DNA of 64,000 nucleotides. It comes from Ruminococcaceae bacterium UBA4871. Its GTDB lineage: Bacteria > Bacillota > Clostridia > Oscillospirales > Acutalibacteraceae. Shown piece after piece: positions 8,801-16,761 of the stretch; within the stretch, counting starts at the first letter, position 1, and each line of letters starts with the position of its first letter. The notes under the pieces are model-generated. The model saw nothing but the letters and a program-made list of their open reading frames with translations, was not told the origin of the DNA and searched no databases. The position numbers and the translations under genes are program-made. The stretch spans positions 57,673 through 121,672 of the forward strand of contig DHDR01000011.1 in assembly GCA_002399445.1 (NCBI GenBank), in the 5' to 3' direction.

Positions 8801-8825
8801 TAGCACTCTAATTGCTAGAGTGCTT
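8801..8825 (-). promoter_or_regulatory. second CIRCE-like palindrome, also terminator of the upstream gene
   Basis: AGCACTC and GAGTGCT are separated by exactly nine bases, the CIRCE geometry. The outermost bases deviate (ATAGCACTC and GAGTGCTTA). The inner bases extend the pairing (CTA/TAG), and on the minus strand the stem is followed by ATTTTTATT, so it also looks like an intrinsic terminator for the methyltransferase gene ending at 8890. It lies about 80 bases upstream of the groESL -35 box. Confidence 0.7.
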
Positions 8826-8889
8826 AAATTTATGGATTTATATGGATTAAATTCCTATTATATTATAGGCTCTCTGTGATCCTGCAGAG

Positions 8890-10035
8890 TTATTTTTTGT
8901 GGTCGGGTTCCGTATGATTTTTGAAATACATATAGGCCTGACATTTGATCATCCCATTATAGAGTTTACGGCGTTTATCCGCGCGTCGGCCAAAACAGTT
9001 TTCAAAAGTTTCATCTGCAGTAATAATTGTATAATTCCAGCCGTGCCGCATAGGAAAGACTTGTCCCATCGTCCGGTAAAGTGCCTCCGCTTGTTTTAAA
9101 TCCAGCAGCCGCTCTCCATACGGAGGGTTGCAGATCACACAACCGTGCTCAGTTTCCGGTGCAAAGTCCGCCAGTTCTGCTTTTTGAGCATGAATGTGGG
9201 AGATGACACCGGCTTTGCGGGCATTATCTTTAGTCAGGTCAACGGCAGCCCCATCAATGTCACTGCCATAACCCATAAAAGTTGCATCCCGCAGCACAAG
9301 GTCACGGGCCCGGTCGCGCTCCTGCTGCCAAAGCCTTTCGGGAATCTGCGGCCATTGCTGCGCGGAAAAATGGCGCTGCAGGCCCGGTGCCATATGCATG
9401 GCATACATGGCGGCTTCAATCAGAATGGTCCCCGAACCGCAGCAGGGGTCATAGAAATTTGCATCGGTACGTACCCGCGATAAGGCAGCCAATGCCGCTG
9501 CAAGTGTTTCTTTAATGGGGGCTTCGGCCGCATTTTTCCGGTAGCCACGCTTATGCAGTCCCAAACCGGAAGTATCCAGCATAATGGTCGCCTGATCCTT
9601 CATAATCAGGAACTGCACCTGATACAGGCACTGGCTCTCCGCAAACCATTTGACATGATATTTATGCTTCAGGCGCTCCACAATTGCTTTCTTAATAATC
9701 TTTTGGCAGTTCGGAATACTGTGCAGCTGAGAAGAAAGAGAGTGCCCCCGTACAGGGAAGCTGTCGTCCTTACCAATCCATTGTTCCCATGGCAGCGCTT
9801 TGACGCCCTCAAAAAGTTCGTCGAATGTGCGTGCTGAGAAGGTACCCATCTGCACAAGAATCCGCTCTGAAAATCGGGAGCAAAGATTAGCACGCACCAA
9901 CATCTGCGGTGTGCCGTCAAACAAGACATGGCCGTTCTGCGCTTCCACATCCTGCGCCCCCATGTCACGCAGTTCCTGTGCCACCAGTCCTTCCACACCT
10001 AACAGACATGGAGCAACTAACTTGAATTTTTCCAT
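8890..10035 (-). CDS. RlmL-type 23S rRNA guanine/adenine N-methyltransferase (THUMP + UPF0020)
   Basis: A 381-residue class I SAM methyltransferase. The N-terminal half is a THUMP-type RNA-binding region (about 45-155). The catalytic half has DPCCGSGTILIEAA (196-209) for SAM and NPPYGERL (303-310), the motif of N-methylating enzymes that flip a base. This architecture is the YpsC/RlmL family, which modifies 23S rRNA. It lacks the second methyltransferase domain found in E. coli RlmKL, as is normal in Firmicutes. The exact nucleotide modified cannot be read from sequence. Confidence 0.88.
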   Translation of the reverse strand: MEKFKLVAPCLLGVEGLVAQELRDMGAQDVEAQNGHVLFDGTPQMLVRANLCSRFSERILVQMGTFSARTFDELFEGVKALPWEQWIGKDDSFPVRGHSLSSQLHSIPNCQKIIKKAIVERLKHKYHVKWFAESQCLYQVQFLIMKDQATIMLDTSGLGLHKRGYRKNAAEAPIKETLAAALAALSRVRTDANFYDPCCGSGTILIEAAMYAMHMAPGLQRHFSAQQWPQIPERLWQQERDRARDLVLRDATFMGYGSDIDGAAVDLTKDNARKAGVISHIHAQKAELADFAPETEHGCVICNPPYGERLLDLKQAEALYRTMGQVFPMRHGWNYTIITADETFENCFGRRADKRRKLYNGMIKCQAYMYFKNHTEPDHKK

Positions 10036-10110
10036 TTTTCCTCCTTGTGCAGTATCTGAAGCATTCCTGCATCTGCCGGAATGTTGAACAATCAGATTCC
10101 GCTTATCCAG

Positions 10111-10140
10111 TAAAAGAAGGACCGGGAATCGCCCGGCCCC
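10111..10140 (-). terminator. terminator after hpf
   Basis: GGGCCGGG and CCCGGTCC pair around a five-base loop on the minus strand and are followed by TTCTTTTA, just after the hpf stop codon. Confidence 0.75.
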
Positions 10141-10165
10141 GCTATTTTATTGCATTGAATGCTGT

Positions 10166-10708
10166 TCAGTCGTCGCTTTCCTCTGGTTCCAGCAAGCCAT
10201 AATTGCCTTCTTTTCGGCGGTATACAACATTGATTTCTTCTGTTTCTTCATTGCGGAACATAAAGAACTGGTGTTCCAGCATGTTCATCTGCAGAATTGC
10301 CTCATTGACACTCATTGGTTTCACAATAAAGTGTTTCCGACGCTCCACTTTATAGTCTTCCTCAGGTTCTTCTTTGGCATTCACATATTTCTGCACATAT
10401 TGATCTAATGCAGTGGAATGAATCTGCCTGTCCAGCTTTGACTTATTTTTGCGGATTTGACGCCCAAGCGAACTAATGACCTGATCCAGAGCAGTATTCA
10501 TTTCAAAATCTGTGGCTTCACTGCGGAAAAACATTCCATCATTTTCGATGGTTATTTCAACTGTCTGGCGGTTGCGTTCCACTGTAACCACAACTTTTGC
10601 CGTTGCATTTTCATCAAAAATACGGTCAAATCGGGAAAGTTTCTTTTTGGTTAATTCCTTAAAGTTCTCACGCAGATTTGCTTTTCTGCCGGTAATTGTA
10701 ACCTTCAT
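10166..10708 (-). CDS. hpf: long-form ribosome hibernation promoting factor
   Basis: A 180-residue protein that dimerises 70S ribosomes into inactive 100S particles in stationary phase. The N-terminal ribosome-binding domain (ITGRKANLRENFKELTKKKL) and the C-terminal dimerisation domain (HFIVKPMSVNEAILQMNMLE, then FFMFRNEETEEINVVYRRK) are both present, so this is the long form. I start at the ATG at 10708 (MKVTITGRK) because AAAAGGAG lies nine bases before it. The ATG nine bases upstream abuts that site. It is a single-gene unit with a terminator. Confidence 0.96.
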   Translation of the reverse strand: MKVTITGRKANLRENFKELTKKKLSRFDRIFDENATAKVVVTVERNRQTVEITIENDGMFFRSEATDFEMNTALDQVISSLGRQIRKNKSKLDRQIHSTALDQYVQKYVNAKEEPEEDYKVERRKHFIVKPMSVNEAILQMNMLEHQFFMFRNEETEEINVVYRRKEGNYGLLEPEESDD

Positions 10709-10880
10709 CTTAGGCATCTCCTTTTCGAATTGGAATGGGAATCAGGGTTCCCTGTTTCCCTGTTTTTACTATAGCACATTTATCCAAAAAAGAAAAGGTC
10801 AGAAGAGAAGGTTATTGTGAAAATGATAAAAATTGCAGGGGGAACAGACACAACAAAAATACGCCCGTACTGATTAGAAA

Positions 10881-11723
10881 TTACAAAACTGCCGAAGCAT
10901 GCCGAGTTACATGGCAGCCGACATTCACCGCAACCGGCAAACCGGCAATGTGTGTCGGAAATTGACAGATTGCCAGTGACAGGCATGTGACATCCCCGCC
11001 AAATCCTTGCGGACCGATTGCCAGTGCATTGACAGCCTGCAGCATTTTCTGCTCCAACTGCGCATAATAAGGGTCTGGATTTTTCTCTGAGACCGGACGG
11101 CAGAGCGCTTCTTTTGCAAGCTCTGCGCACTTTTCAAAGTCACCGCCAATGCCTACCCCTAATACGACGGGTGGGCACGGATTGCTTCCCGCCTGCCGTA
11201 TGGTGTCTACCACAAAGTCAATAATGTCCTGCTCGCCAGCAGCCGGTGTAAACATTTTTAATCGGCTCATATTTTCACTTCCAAAGCCTTTCGGTGCAAC
11301 AGTCAAATGCACATCACAGCCCGGAACAATGCGTGTATGCAAAACTGCCGGTGTATTGTCTCCGGTATTGCCGCGGCGGAGCGGGTCGGCTGCAACTGAA
11401 CAGCGCAGCAGCCCTTCCTGATAGCCTTTGGCAACACCACGATTTACGGCATCTTCAAAACTGCCGTGAACGATGTGTACATCCTGACCCACTTCTGCAA
11501 AAATAACCGCCATCCCGGTATCTTGACAAACCGGAATTTCCAGTTTTCGGGCAGCATCCATATTCGCACAAAGGTCCTGTAAAATGCCCCTGCCGAGCGG
11601 GTTTGTCTCTTTGTCAGCGCTGCAGCGAATGCAGCCTTCCAAATCCTTTGGAAGCTGCCGATTCGCCTGAATGCAAAGCTCTGCAACGGCTTCTGTAATT
11701 TTCCGGGCATCCAGCTCTTTCAT
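10881..11723 (-). CDS. class I fumarate hydratase, alpha subunit (TtdA/FumA-N type)
   Basis: The catalytic, iron-sulfur-binding half of two-subunit class I fumarases/tartrate dehydratases, which add water to fumarate to give malate. The 280 residues cover the whole alpha domain: CIRCSADKETNPLGRG near the start, IPVCQDTGMAVIF and GNTGDNTPAVLHTRIVPG in the middle, and GPQGFGGDVTCLSLAI near the end, with Cys residues at cluster-binding positions. I start at the ATG at 11723 (MKELDARK), six bases after GAGGGGG. The usual beta-subunit gene is not adjacent: hpf follows, and the amidohydrolase lies upstream with a 15-base gap. Confidence 0.9.
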   Translation of the reverse strand: MKELDARKITEAVAELCIQANRQLPKDLEGCIRCSADKETNPLGRGILQDLCANMDAARKLEIPVCQDTGMAVIFAEVGQDVHIVHGSFEDAVNRGVAKGYQEGLLRCSVAADPLRRGNTGDNTPAVLHTRIVPGCDVHLTVAPKGFGSENMSRLKMFTPAAGEQDIIDFVVDTIRQAGSNPCPPVVLGVGIGGDFEKCAELAKEALCRPVSEKNPDPYYAQLEQKMLQAVNALAIGPQGFGGDVTCLSLAICQFPTHIAGLPVAVNVGCHVTRHASAVL

Positions 11724-11738
11724 CATGTTCCCCCTCAA

Positions 11739-12905
11739 TCAGCGACGGTCCACAACGAGAGTACCGTCTGTCATTACCATGCGCGGTTTGGAAAAGCTGG
11801 AAAGCGGATCTCCGTCAAACAGGACCAAATCGGCATCTTTCCCCGCTTCCAGCGAACCAACACGGTCGTCAATGTGGCAGATACGGGCCGGTTCAATCGT
11901 AATCGCTTTCATCGCTGCCTCCCGATTCATTCCTTCCCGCACAGCCATTCCCGCACAAATGGGCAGATACTGAATGGGAATAACCGAATGGTCTGTAATG
12001 ATTGCCGTCTGCACTCCCGCTTTGCTCAGGATTCCCGGGCAGGCAACCGTTGCATTACGCAGTTCTGGTTTGGAACGGTCGCAGAGAAAAGGGCCGGACA
12101 GGACACGCACATTCTCTTTTGCCAGTCTGTCTGCTATCAAATGCCCTTCTGTCCCATGTATAATCACATAATCCAAATGAAATTCTTTACCGATTCGGAT
12201 TGCCGTAAAAATATCATCTGCACGATGGGCATGAATATGTACCTCGATTTCACGGCGTAGAGCCGGAAGCAGCGCCTCGGACTTCATGTCAAATTCCGGC
12301 GGATCCGCATCCGGATCTTCTTGACTTTTCTGAAGGTCTTCCATATAGCGTTTTGCTTTGAAAAGTTCCTCCCGGATAAAAGCCGCTGTTGCCATACGGG
12401 TAATTGGGCCGCCATCCTTATCCCGATAAACATTCTTGGGGTTTTCTCCCAATGCCATCTTGATTGCAACCGGAGCCTTGATAATCCTATCATCCACACA
12501 TCCGCCGGGGCAGTAGGTTTTAACCGCCGCCATCTGGCCGCCGATCGGGTTGGCACTGCCGGGGCCTGTCACAACCGCCGTGATACCGGCTTCCACAGCT
12601 TCCTGAAAATCACGGTCCATTGGATTCAGCCCGTCAATTGCCCGCAGCTGCGGTGTCGTAGGGTCTGTATCCTCATTCAGGTCGTCTCCTTCAAAGGCAA
12701 GCCCATCCTCCATCATGCCTAAATGCGTATGGGCATCAACAAATCCCGGATAAAGTGCTGCCCCATGACAGTCATAAATCTCCTCTTCTGTCTGGGGAGC
12801 AGGCATCTCACCAAGTGCCTGGATGATTTTCCCGTTTGTTTGCAGCCATCCATCGGTCAGAACCGTGTCTGCCATGGTATACAGCTTTGCATGTATAAAC
12901 AGCAT
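11739..12905 (-). CDS. metal-dependent amidohydrolase (imidazolonepropionase-like)
   Basis: A 388-residue member of the amidohydrolase superfamily, which hydrolyses C-N bonds in a TIM barrel with one or two metals. Metal ligands are visible: DAHTHLGM near residue 58, HIHAHRADD, VIIHGTEGH and ITDHSVIP, and the C-terminal beta sandwich has GSLEAGKDADLVLFDGDP. AAAGGAG lies upstream of the ATG. The substrate cannot be told from sequence. Members of this group include imidazolonepropionases and cyclic dipeptidases. It is directly upstream of the fumarase subunit, probably co-transcribed. Confidence 0.88.
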   Translation of the reverse strand: MLFIHAKLYTMADTVLTDGWLQTNGKIIQALGEMPAPQTEEEIYDCHGAALYPGFVDAHTHLGMMEDGLAFEGDDLNEDTDPTTPQLRAIDGLNPMDRDFQEAVEAGITAVVTGPGSANPIGGQMAAVKTYCPGGCVDDRIIKAPVAIKMALGENPKNVYRDKDGGPITRMATAAFIREELFKAKRYMEDLQKSQEDPDADPPEFDMKSEALLPALRREIEVHIHAHRADDIFTAIRIGKEFHLDYVIIHGTEGHLIADRLAKENVRVLSGPFLCDRSKPELRNATVACPGILSKAGVQTAIITDHSVIPIQYLPICAGMAVREGMNREAAMKAITIEPARICHIDDRVGSLEAGKDADLVLFDGDPLSSFSKPRMVMTDGTLVVDRR

Positions 12906-12994
12906 TTATGTATCTCCTTTATGATTTGCCTGCAGAAAAGTCCACTTTCCACCGCAAAAAACAGCAAGAACGACTTTTTTCATATCCTGATTTC

Positions 12995-13049
12995 AAAAAA
13001 ATGCCGCATCAGAACAGCCCGGGTATCCATCCGGCTGGGCAGATGCGGC
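12995..13049 (-). terminator. terminator after the S1-domain gene
   Basis: GCCGCATC and GATGCGGC form the base of a long hairpin, followed on the minus strand by ATTTTTTT. The plus side also carries a T run, so it may stop transcription both ways. Confidence 0.85.
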
Positions 13050-13056
13050 TTTTTTC

Positions 13057-13545
13057 TTATTTGTTCGCGCTGTTTCCACGGCGGGAATAACCGCCATGCT
13101 TGCCTTCCACAGCTTTTCGCAGATCAGAAATTTTCTCATCGCTGGTCTGCTTAAAATGCGACATCATATCTTCAAAGTCTGCAGATTCATTGTGACGCGG
13201 CTGCCACTCATAATTGCCGGGGCGGTGCTGTTGCGGCTCGGGACGACGTTCCGGCCGGCGGTGCGGCGGACGGTGACTGCCCTGTCGGGAATGTGGGATA
13301 CTGTTCTGCTGTCCCTCCACCTGCTTCATGGAAAGGCTGATTTTGTTATTTTCTCCAATTGCCAAGACCTTAACTTTCACGGTTTGGCCCTCTGTCACAA
13401 AATCATGAATTTCCCGCACAAACGTCGGAGCAATTTCTGAAATGTGAACCATCCCCGTTTGGCCAGTCGGAAGCTCAATAAACGCACCAAATTTTGTGAT
13501 ACCGGTAACCTTGCCTTCCACAACGGACCCTACCTCAAGCTGCAT
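13057..13545 (-). CDS. yabR: S1 RNA-binding domain protein (YabR type)
   Basis: A 162-residue protein. Residues 1-74 form one S1 domain (GKVTGITKFGAFIELPTGQ, GMVHISEIAP, VKVKVLAIGENNKISLSMKQ), which binds RNA. The rest is a low-complexity basic tail rich in Arg, His, Pro and Gln, likely flexible and nucleic-acid binding. In Bacillus yabR directly follows divIC, as here, which supports the name. A role in ribosome or RNA binding is inferred from the domain only. Confidence 0.88.
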   Translation of the reverse strand: MQLEVGSVVEGKVTGITKFGAFIELPTGQTGMVHISEIAPTFVREIHDFVTEGQTVKVKVLAIGENNKISLSMKQVEGQQNSIPHSRQGSHRPPHRRPERRPEPQQHRPGNYEWQPRHNESADFEDMMSHFKQTSDEKISDLRKAVEGKHGGYSRRGNSANK

Positions 13546-13586
13546 AAAACTCTTTGTTCCTCCTTAAAGTTCACCCTGCTCGGCAA

Positions 13587-13895
13587 TTAGTCACCGCCGG
13601 GGCAGATAAAGATTCTTTCTCCTGTCTTCGCCATATTCAGACTCTCGCGGGCAATTCGCGCAATATATTCACTGCTCTGGCCCTCATTTTCCAACTCATG
13701 GCGGACATCACTGTTTTTAATTTCCTGCACCTGAATTTCCTGCCGAATACTTTGCAGCTTAGCCTTTTGACTTTTTATCTGCAGCTGCTGGCTGATGATT
13801 GCCGCGACCATATACAGGCAAAACGCCAATATGGCCACCAGCAGCAGGAAATTTCGTGTATCTTTCTTTTTTTTGATTGGTTTCACTTCCCGCAC
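13587..13895 (-). CDS. divIC: septum formation protein DivIC (FtsB-like)
   Basis: A 102-residue bitopic membrane protein. A basic cytoplasmic tail (VKPIKKKKDTR) precedes one membrane span (about 15-36) and a coiled coil (LQIKSQKAKLQSIRQEIQVQE). It ends with a short conserved region (EYIARIARESLNMAKTGERIF). It pairs with FtsL in the division complex. The GTG at 13895 is the start that keeps the membrane span. It begins inside the yabQ reading frame, overlapping it out of frame by 137 bases, which is unusual. Confidence 0.92.
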   Translation of the reverse strand: MREVKPIKKKKDTRNFLLLVAILAFCLYMVAAIISQQLQIKSQKAKLQSIRQEIQVQEIKNSDVRHELENEGQSSEYIARIARESLNMAKTGERIFICPGGD

Positions 13896-14418
13896 TCGGC
13901 TTCACCACCCCACGATGTGTATGTTCTTGGCCTTTTGCGGTATATTTAGTATTTTTATTATACACGAACCGACTCATGAATTTCAAGGCATTTTTCAAGG
14001 TAAGCCCTGTTTTTTTCAAAAGGTGTACCGGAAAAGCACACAATTTCCAAATCAAACGGCCGATAAAGCACACAAATTTTCCCAGCGGCCGCAGCAAAAA
14101 CCGAATAACGGCATGCAGCAATGCACCAATCACAAATGTCAGGAGCCGCCCAATCGTCTCATAAACCGCCCAAAAACCAAGCGCAGCCCCTATCAGCATA
14201 AAGCCGCGCACATCACCCCAGTATACGCCAAGTGCTAACAGTTTGACACACACAGCACACAGTACGCCAAAGAGTGCTTCCAGCACAATATTGAAAGCAC
14301 CCTTTTCACGCATCTGTGCACGCACTGCACGCAAGATGCACCAAACAACTGCCAATGCCGCCCCCAACAGGACAAAAAGCAGAAAAGCCAACGTATTTTG
14401 AGGTCTGGTCGCATCCAT
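13759..14418 (-). CDS. yabQ: spore cortex biosynthesis protein YabQ
   Basis: A polytopic membrane protein required for spore cortex formation in Bacillus. The first 160 residues carry several hydrophobic segments (LAFLLFVLLGAALAVVWCIL, FMLIGAALGFWAVYETIG, LLTFVIGALLHAVI) in the yabQ pattern, and its place between yabP and divIC matches Bacillus. The ATG overlaps the yabP stop (TAATG). The last 46 codons overlap divIC in another frame and read as low-complexity sequence, so the true end or a frameshift is uncertain. Confidence 0.85.
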   Translation of the reverse strand: MDATRPQNTLAFLLFVLLGAALAVVWCILRAVRAQMREKGAFNIVLEALFGVLCAVCVKLLALGVYWGDVRGFMLIGAALGFWAVYETIGRLLTFVIGALLHAVIRFLLRPLGKFVCFIGRLIWKLCAFPVHLLKKTGLTLKNALKFMSRFVYNKNTKYTAKGQEHTHRGVVKPSAGSETNQKKERYTKFPAAGGHIGVLPVYGRGNHQPAAADKKSKG

Positions 14419-14714
14419 TAGCGGAATAGGCGAGACAATGCCCCGCCGCGCTTTTCATCACCAACATAGCTCATGGATGCAACATTGCCTGTTAGCGTCA
14501 TCTCGCCTGTCTCTACACTTAGCTTTTCAATATGCAGGTTTTCTCCACGGACAATCAGCTGTCCCAAGGAAGTGTAAGCCACAACGGTCTGCTCATCGAA
14601 ACTGTCAACTTTAGAAACACCCGTTGCGCGCAGTTCCCGCCTGTTATCCAGCGTAAGAATATGGGAAGCCTTCTCTGCAGGGATACCCGTCATATTTTTA
14701 TCTTCACCATGCAT
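14418..14714 (-). CDS. yabP: sporulation protein YabP
   Basis: A 98-residue YabP/YqfC-family protein, needed at the cortex stage of sporulation together with YabQ. The family pattern is clear: HILTLDNRRELRATGV, then VDSFDEQTVVAYTSLGQL, then VRGENLHIEKLSVETGEMTL. I start at the ATG at 14714 because AGGAGG lies ten bases upstream. A longer frame upstream lacks a ribosome binding site and family similarity. yabP, yabQ and divIC overlap or nearly overlap, so they are one transcript. Confidence 0.92.
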   Translation of the reverse strand: MHGEDKNMTGIPAEKASHILTLDNRRELRATGVSKVDSFDEQTVVAYTSLGQLIVRGENLHIEKLSVETGEMTLTGNVASMSYVGDEKRGGALSRLFR

Positions 14715-14852
14715 AAAGCATATACCTCCTATCCTGAGAAACATCTGGAGGATTTTCATAAAGGAATCCAATCCGACGCATTTTCCATTTTGGAATTCAA
14801 ATGCGCCGCCCCCGATATTTCCTACAGGAGATATATGCATCATGCGGTTTGG

Positions 14853-15101
14853 CTATTCTTCCAGCACGCGGTACATGAAAGCAGCGCTGTCCTTTTTGGC
14901 ATATTCACTTACATTCAGTACCTCCGCTTTTATCGGATGCGCCCCAAGCGTAATTTCCAGCACGTCGCCGACTTTTACTTCATAAGAAGCGCGGGCCTTT
15001 TTCCCGTTTACAAGAATACGGCCGGCATCGCAGGCTTCGTTGGCAACTGTACGGCGCTTAATAATACGCGATACTTTTAAAAATTTATCTAATCTCATCA
15101 T
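14853..15101 (-). CDS. rqcP: S4-domain ribosome quality control protein RqcP (YabO)
   Basis: An 82-residue S4 RNA-binding protein (MRLDKFLKVSRIIKRRTVANE, VNGKKARASYEVKVGDVLEI). In Bacillus RqcP binds stalled 50S subunits with RqcH and supports C-terminal alanine tailing. It lies between mazG/hup and yabP, as in the Bacillus yabN-yabO-yabP order. The 138 bases between it and yabP hold no further gene I can support. Confidence 0.92.
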   Translation of the reverse strand: MMRLDKFLKVSRIIKRRTVANEACDAGRILVNGKKARASYEVKVGDVLEITLGAHPIKAEVLNVSEYAKKDSAAFMYRVLEE

Positions 15102-15121
15102 CTTCCACCTTCTTTTACCAT

Positions 15122-15541
15122 TCAGTGACCCCTGTGCTTTTCACGACGTTTCTGTTCGTGTAAAAGAAACCGTTTTTCTTTTACCGCTTCTCTTTGCGCC
15201 TTGGTACGGCTTTTTCGGACCTGCTTATTCTGTTCCCGCAGCAATTGAAGCGCTTGCTGCGCCTTGGTCCCAATGCCATTCGGCTGCATCTGTCGTTTCG
15301 CTGCGCGCTGGGCCCTTTGGGGATTTTCCCTTCTGACCGCTGCCGGCTCCGTTTCCAAACATCTGCCGTAGTAAAACTTTCTGTATTTTCGGATAATCAG
15401 GTCATAAACCTCTTCCTCTTTCGGTTTTGCACCGAACACAATTCTACTCACTTCATAAATCCCGCGGCAGCTGCATTCACTTATGCCCACCCAGAAAGGA
15501 TCTTCAAAGCACACGGTCATTTGCGAAATAATCTGGTCCAT
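15122..15541 (-). CDS. yjdF: YjdF family protein (DUF2992)
   Basis: A 139-residue protein. The N-terminal half has the family pattern (MTVCFEDPFWVGISE, then GIYEVSRIVFGAKPKEEEVYDLI, then FYYGRCLE). The second half is a highly basic Lys/Arg/Gln-rich tail. The function is unknown. In other Firmicutes yjdF is controlled by a riboswitch that responds to azaaromatic compounds. I choose the ATG at 15541, eight bases after AAGGAGG. The gene interrupts the otherwise conserved hup-rqcP order and has a long structured leader. Confidence 0.85.
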   Translation of the reverse strand: MDQIISQMTVCFEDPFWVGISECSCRGIYEVSRIVFGAKPKEEEVYDLIIRKYRKFYYGRCLETEPAAVRRENPQRAQRAAKRQMQPNGIGTKAQQALQLLREQNKQVRKSRTKAQREAVKEKRFLLHEQKRREKHRGH

Positions 15542-15549
15542 CCCATGTT

Positions 15550-15660
15550 CCTCCTTAAAGTTGAAAGTGTCTTGACAGAGAACGGACAACCAAGGAGGCA
15601 GGTTACTGACAGCCGGCAAAGCTGCGCCCGGACTACCAACCGGGCCGTGTTTTTATCTCT
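15550..15660 (-). promoter_or_regulatory. candidate yjdF riboswitch leader
   Basis: The 110 bases upstream of yjdF contain a GC-rich hairpin (CCCGG with CCGGG, 15629-15645), then a second stem (GCCGGCTGTC region) and purine-rich sequence before the ribosome binding site. A structured leader at this place fits the known yjdF RNA motif. I cannot align it to the consensus by eye, so the call rests on gene context. Confidence 0.5.
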
Positions 15661-15669
15661 GTTTTGAAA

Positions 15670-15711
15670 CAAGAAGAAAAGAGGCAGCTTCCGATTATTC
15701 GGTAAGCTGCC
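15670..15711 (-). terminator. terminator after hup
   Basis: GGCAGCTT and AAGCTGCC flank a small inner stem (CCGA/TCGG). On the minus strand they are followed by TCTTTTCTTCTT. Confidence 0.85.
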
Positions 15712-15729
15712 GCATCCATTATGAGAAAA

Positions 15730-16005
15730 TCATTTGTTTACAGCATCTTTAAAAGCCTTTCCTGCTTTGAAAGCAGGAACCTTAGAAGCCGGTATCTCAA
15801 TTGTCTGGTTTGTACGCGGATCACGGCCTTGGCGTGCACTGCGGCTGCGGCACTCAAAAGTGCCAAAGCCAACCAACTGAACCTTCTCTTCTTTAGAAAC
15901 AGCCTTGACAATTACATCCAATGCAGCGCCGACGACATTCTCCGCATCCTTCTTGGATACAGCAGCCTTTTCAGCAACGGTGTTAATAAGTTCGGTCTTA
16001 TTCAT
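15730..16005 (-). CDS. hup: HU family DNA-binding protein
   Basis: A 91-residue histone-like protein that bends and compacts DNA as a dimer. It has the full HU pattern: MNKTELINTVAEKAAVSKKD, then VQLVGFGTFECRSRSARQGR, then NPRT-like RDPRTNQTIEIPASKVPAFK. GGAGG precedes the ATG. It lies between mazG and yjdF with its own terminator. Confidence 0.98.
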   Translation of the reverse strand: MNKTELINTVAEKAAVSKKDAENVVGAALDVIVKAVSKEEKVQLVGFGTFECRSRSARQGRDPRTNQTIEIPASKVPAFKAGKAFKDAVNK

Positions 16006-16023
16006 TGTCAGTACCTCCGTTAT

Positions 16024-16716
16024 TCAATTCCTTTTCTCTTCCGCATAATTCTGTGCAGTTTCATCCCTGCAAGTTTCCCATTCCGCAAAATGGCGGATAT
16101 AGGACCTGACTTCATTACTCAATACCTGCTCTGGTTCCAGCCCCGCAGCACGAACTGTGCGAACAGCCTGCATTAGCAGTTCTCCGGCCTGTTTAGGGTC
16201 AATCGCCTTAGGGTGCTGTTCCGGAGGATATCCGGCCGCCTGTGCTTTTTTCTGCACTTTTGCTGCACGCATCAATGCTGGCAGTGCCGGTGAAACATTT
16301 TCAAGAACTTCCGCTCCGGTTTTCCGATGTTTCGTTTTTGCCTTGATGGCATCCCAGTTTTGCAGAACATCTTCCATACTCTGCACCTTAACGGTACCAA
16401 AAACATGCGGATGACGCACAATCATCTTTTTTGCCACGCCGTCCACCACATCATCAAAGGTAAAGCGTCCTGCTTCTTCTTCTAAAGCAGCATGAAAAAC
16501 TACTTGAAACAGCACATCTCCCAGCTCTTCACAGAGAAGCCCACTGTTTTCCGTATCCAGTGCCTCAACAGCTTCATAGGTTTCCTCTATAAAATTGTTG
16601 CGAATGGAGTGATGATCCTGCTTTTGGTCCCACGGGCACCCTTCGGGGGAACGCAGAATCCGTACAATCTGACGAAGATCCGACAGGTCATACCGATTTT
16701 TAAAATGAAAATTCAA
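16024..16716 (-). CDS. mazG: nucleoside triphosphate pyrophosphohydrolase MazG
   Basis: A 230-residue house-cleaning enzyme that hydrolyses non-canonical or excess NTPs to NMP and pyrophosphate. The metal-binding helices show the EExxE-type pattern (FIEETYEAVEALD, CEELGDVLFQVVFHA), with CPWDQKQDHHSI upstream and KKMIVRHPHVFG downstream. This is the C-terminal domain of Bacillus YabN without the methylase half. The start is the TTG at 16716, eight bases after GGGAGG. It sits between spoVB and hup. Confidence 0.95.
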   Translation of the reverse strand: MNFHFKNRYDLSDLRQIVRILRSPEGCPWDQKQDHHSIRNNFIEETYEAVEALDTENSGLLCEELGDVLFQVVFHAALEEEAGRFTFDDVVDGVAKKMIVRHPHVFGTVKVQSMEDVLQNWDAIKAKTKHRKTGAEVLENVSPALPALMRAAKVQKKAQAAGYPPEQHPKAIDPKQAGELLMQAVRTVRAAGLEPEQVLSNEVRSYIRHFAEWETCRDETAQNYAEEKRN

Positions 16717-16761
16717 CTGCGGAACCTCCCTCGGCCAATTTAAGTCAGAACTCCATTTATT

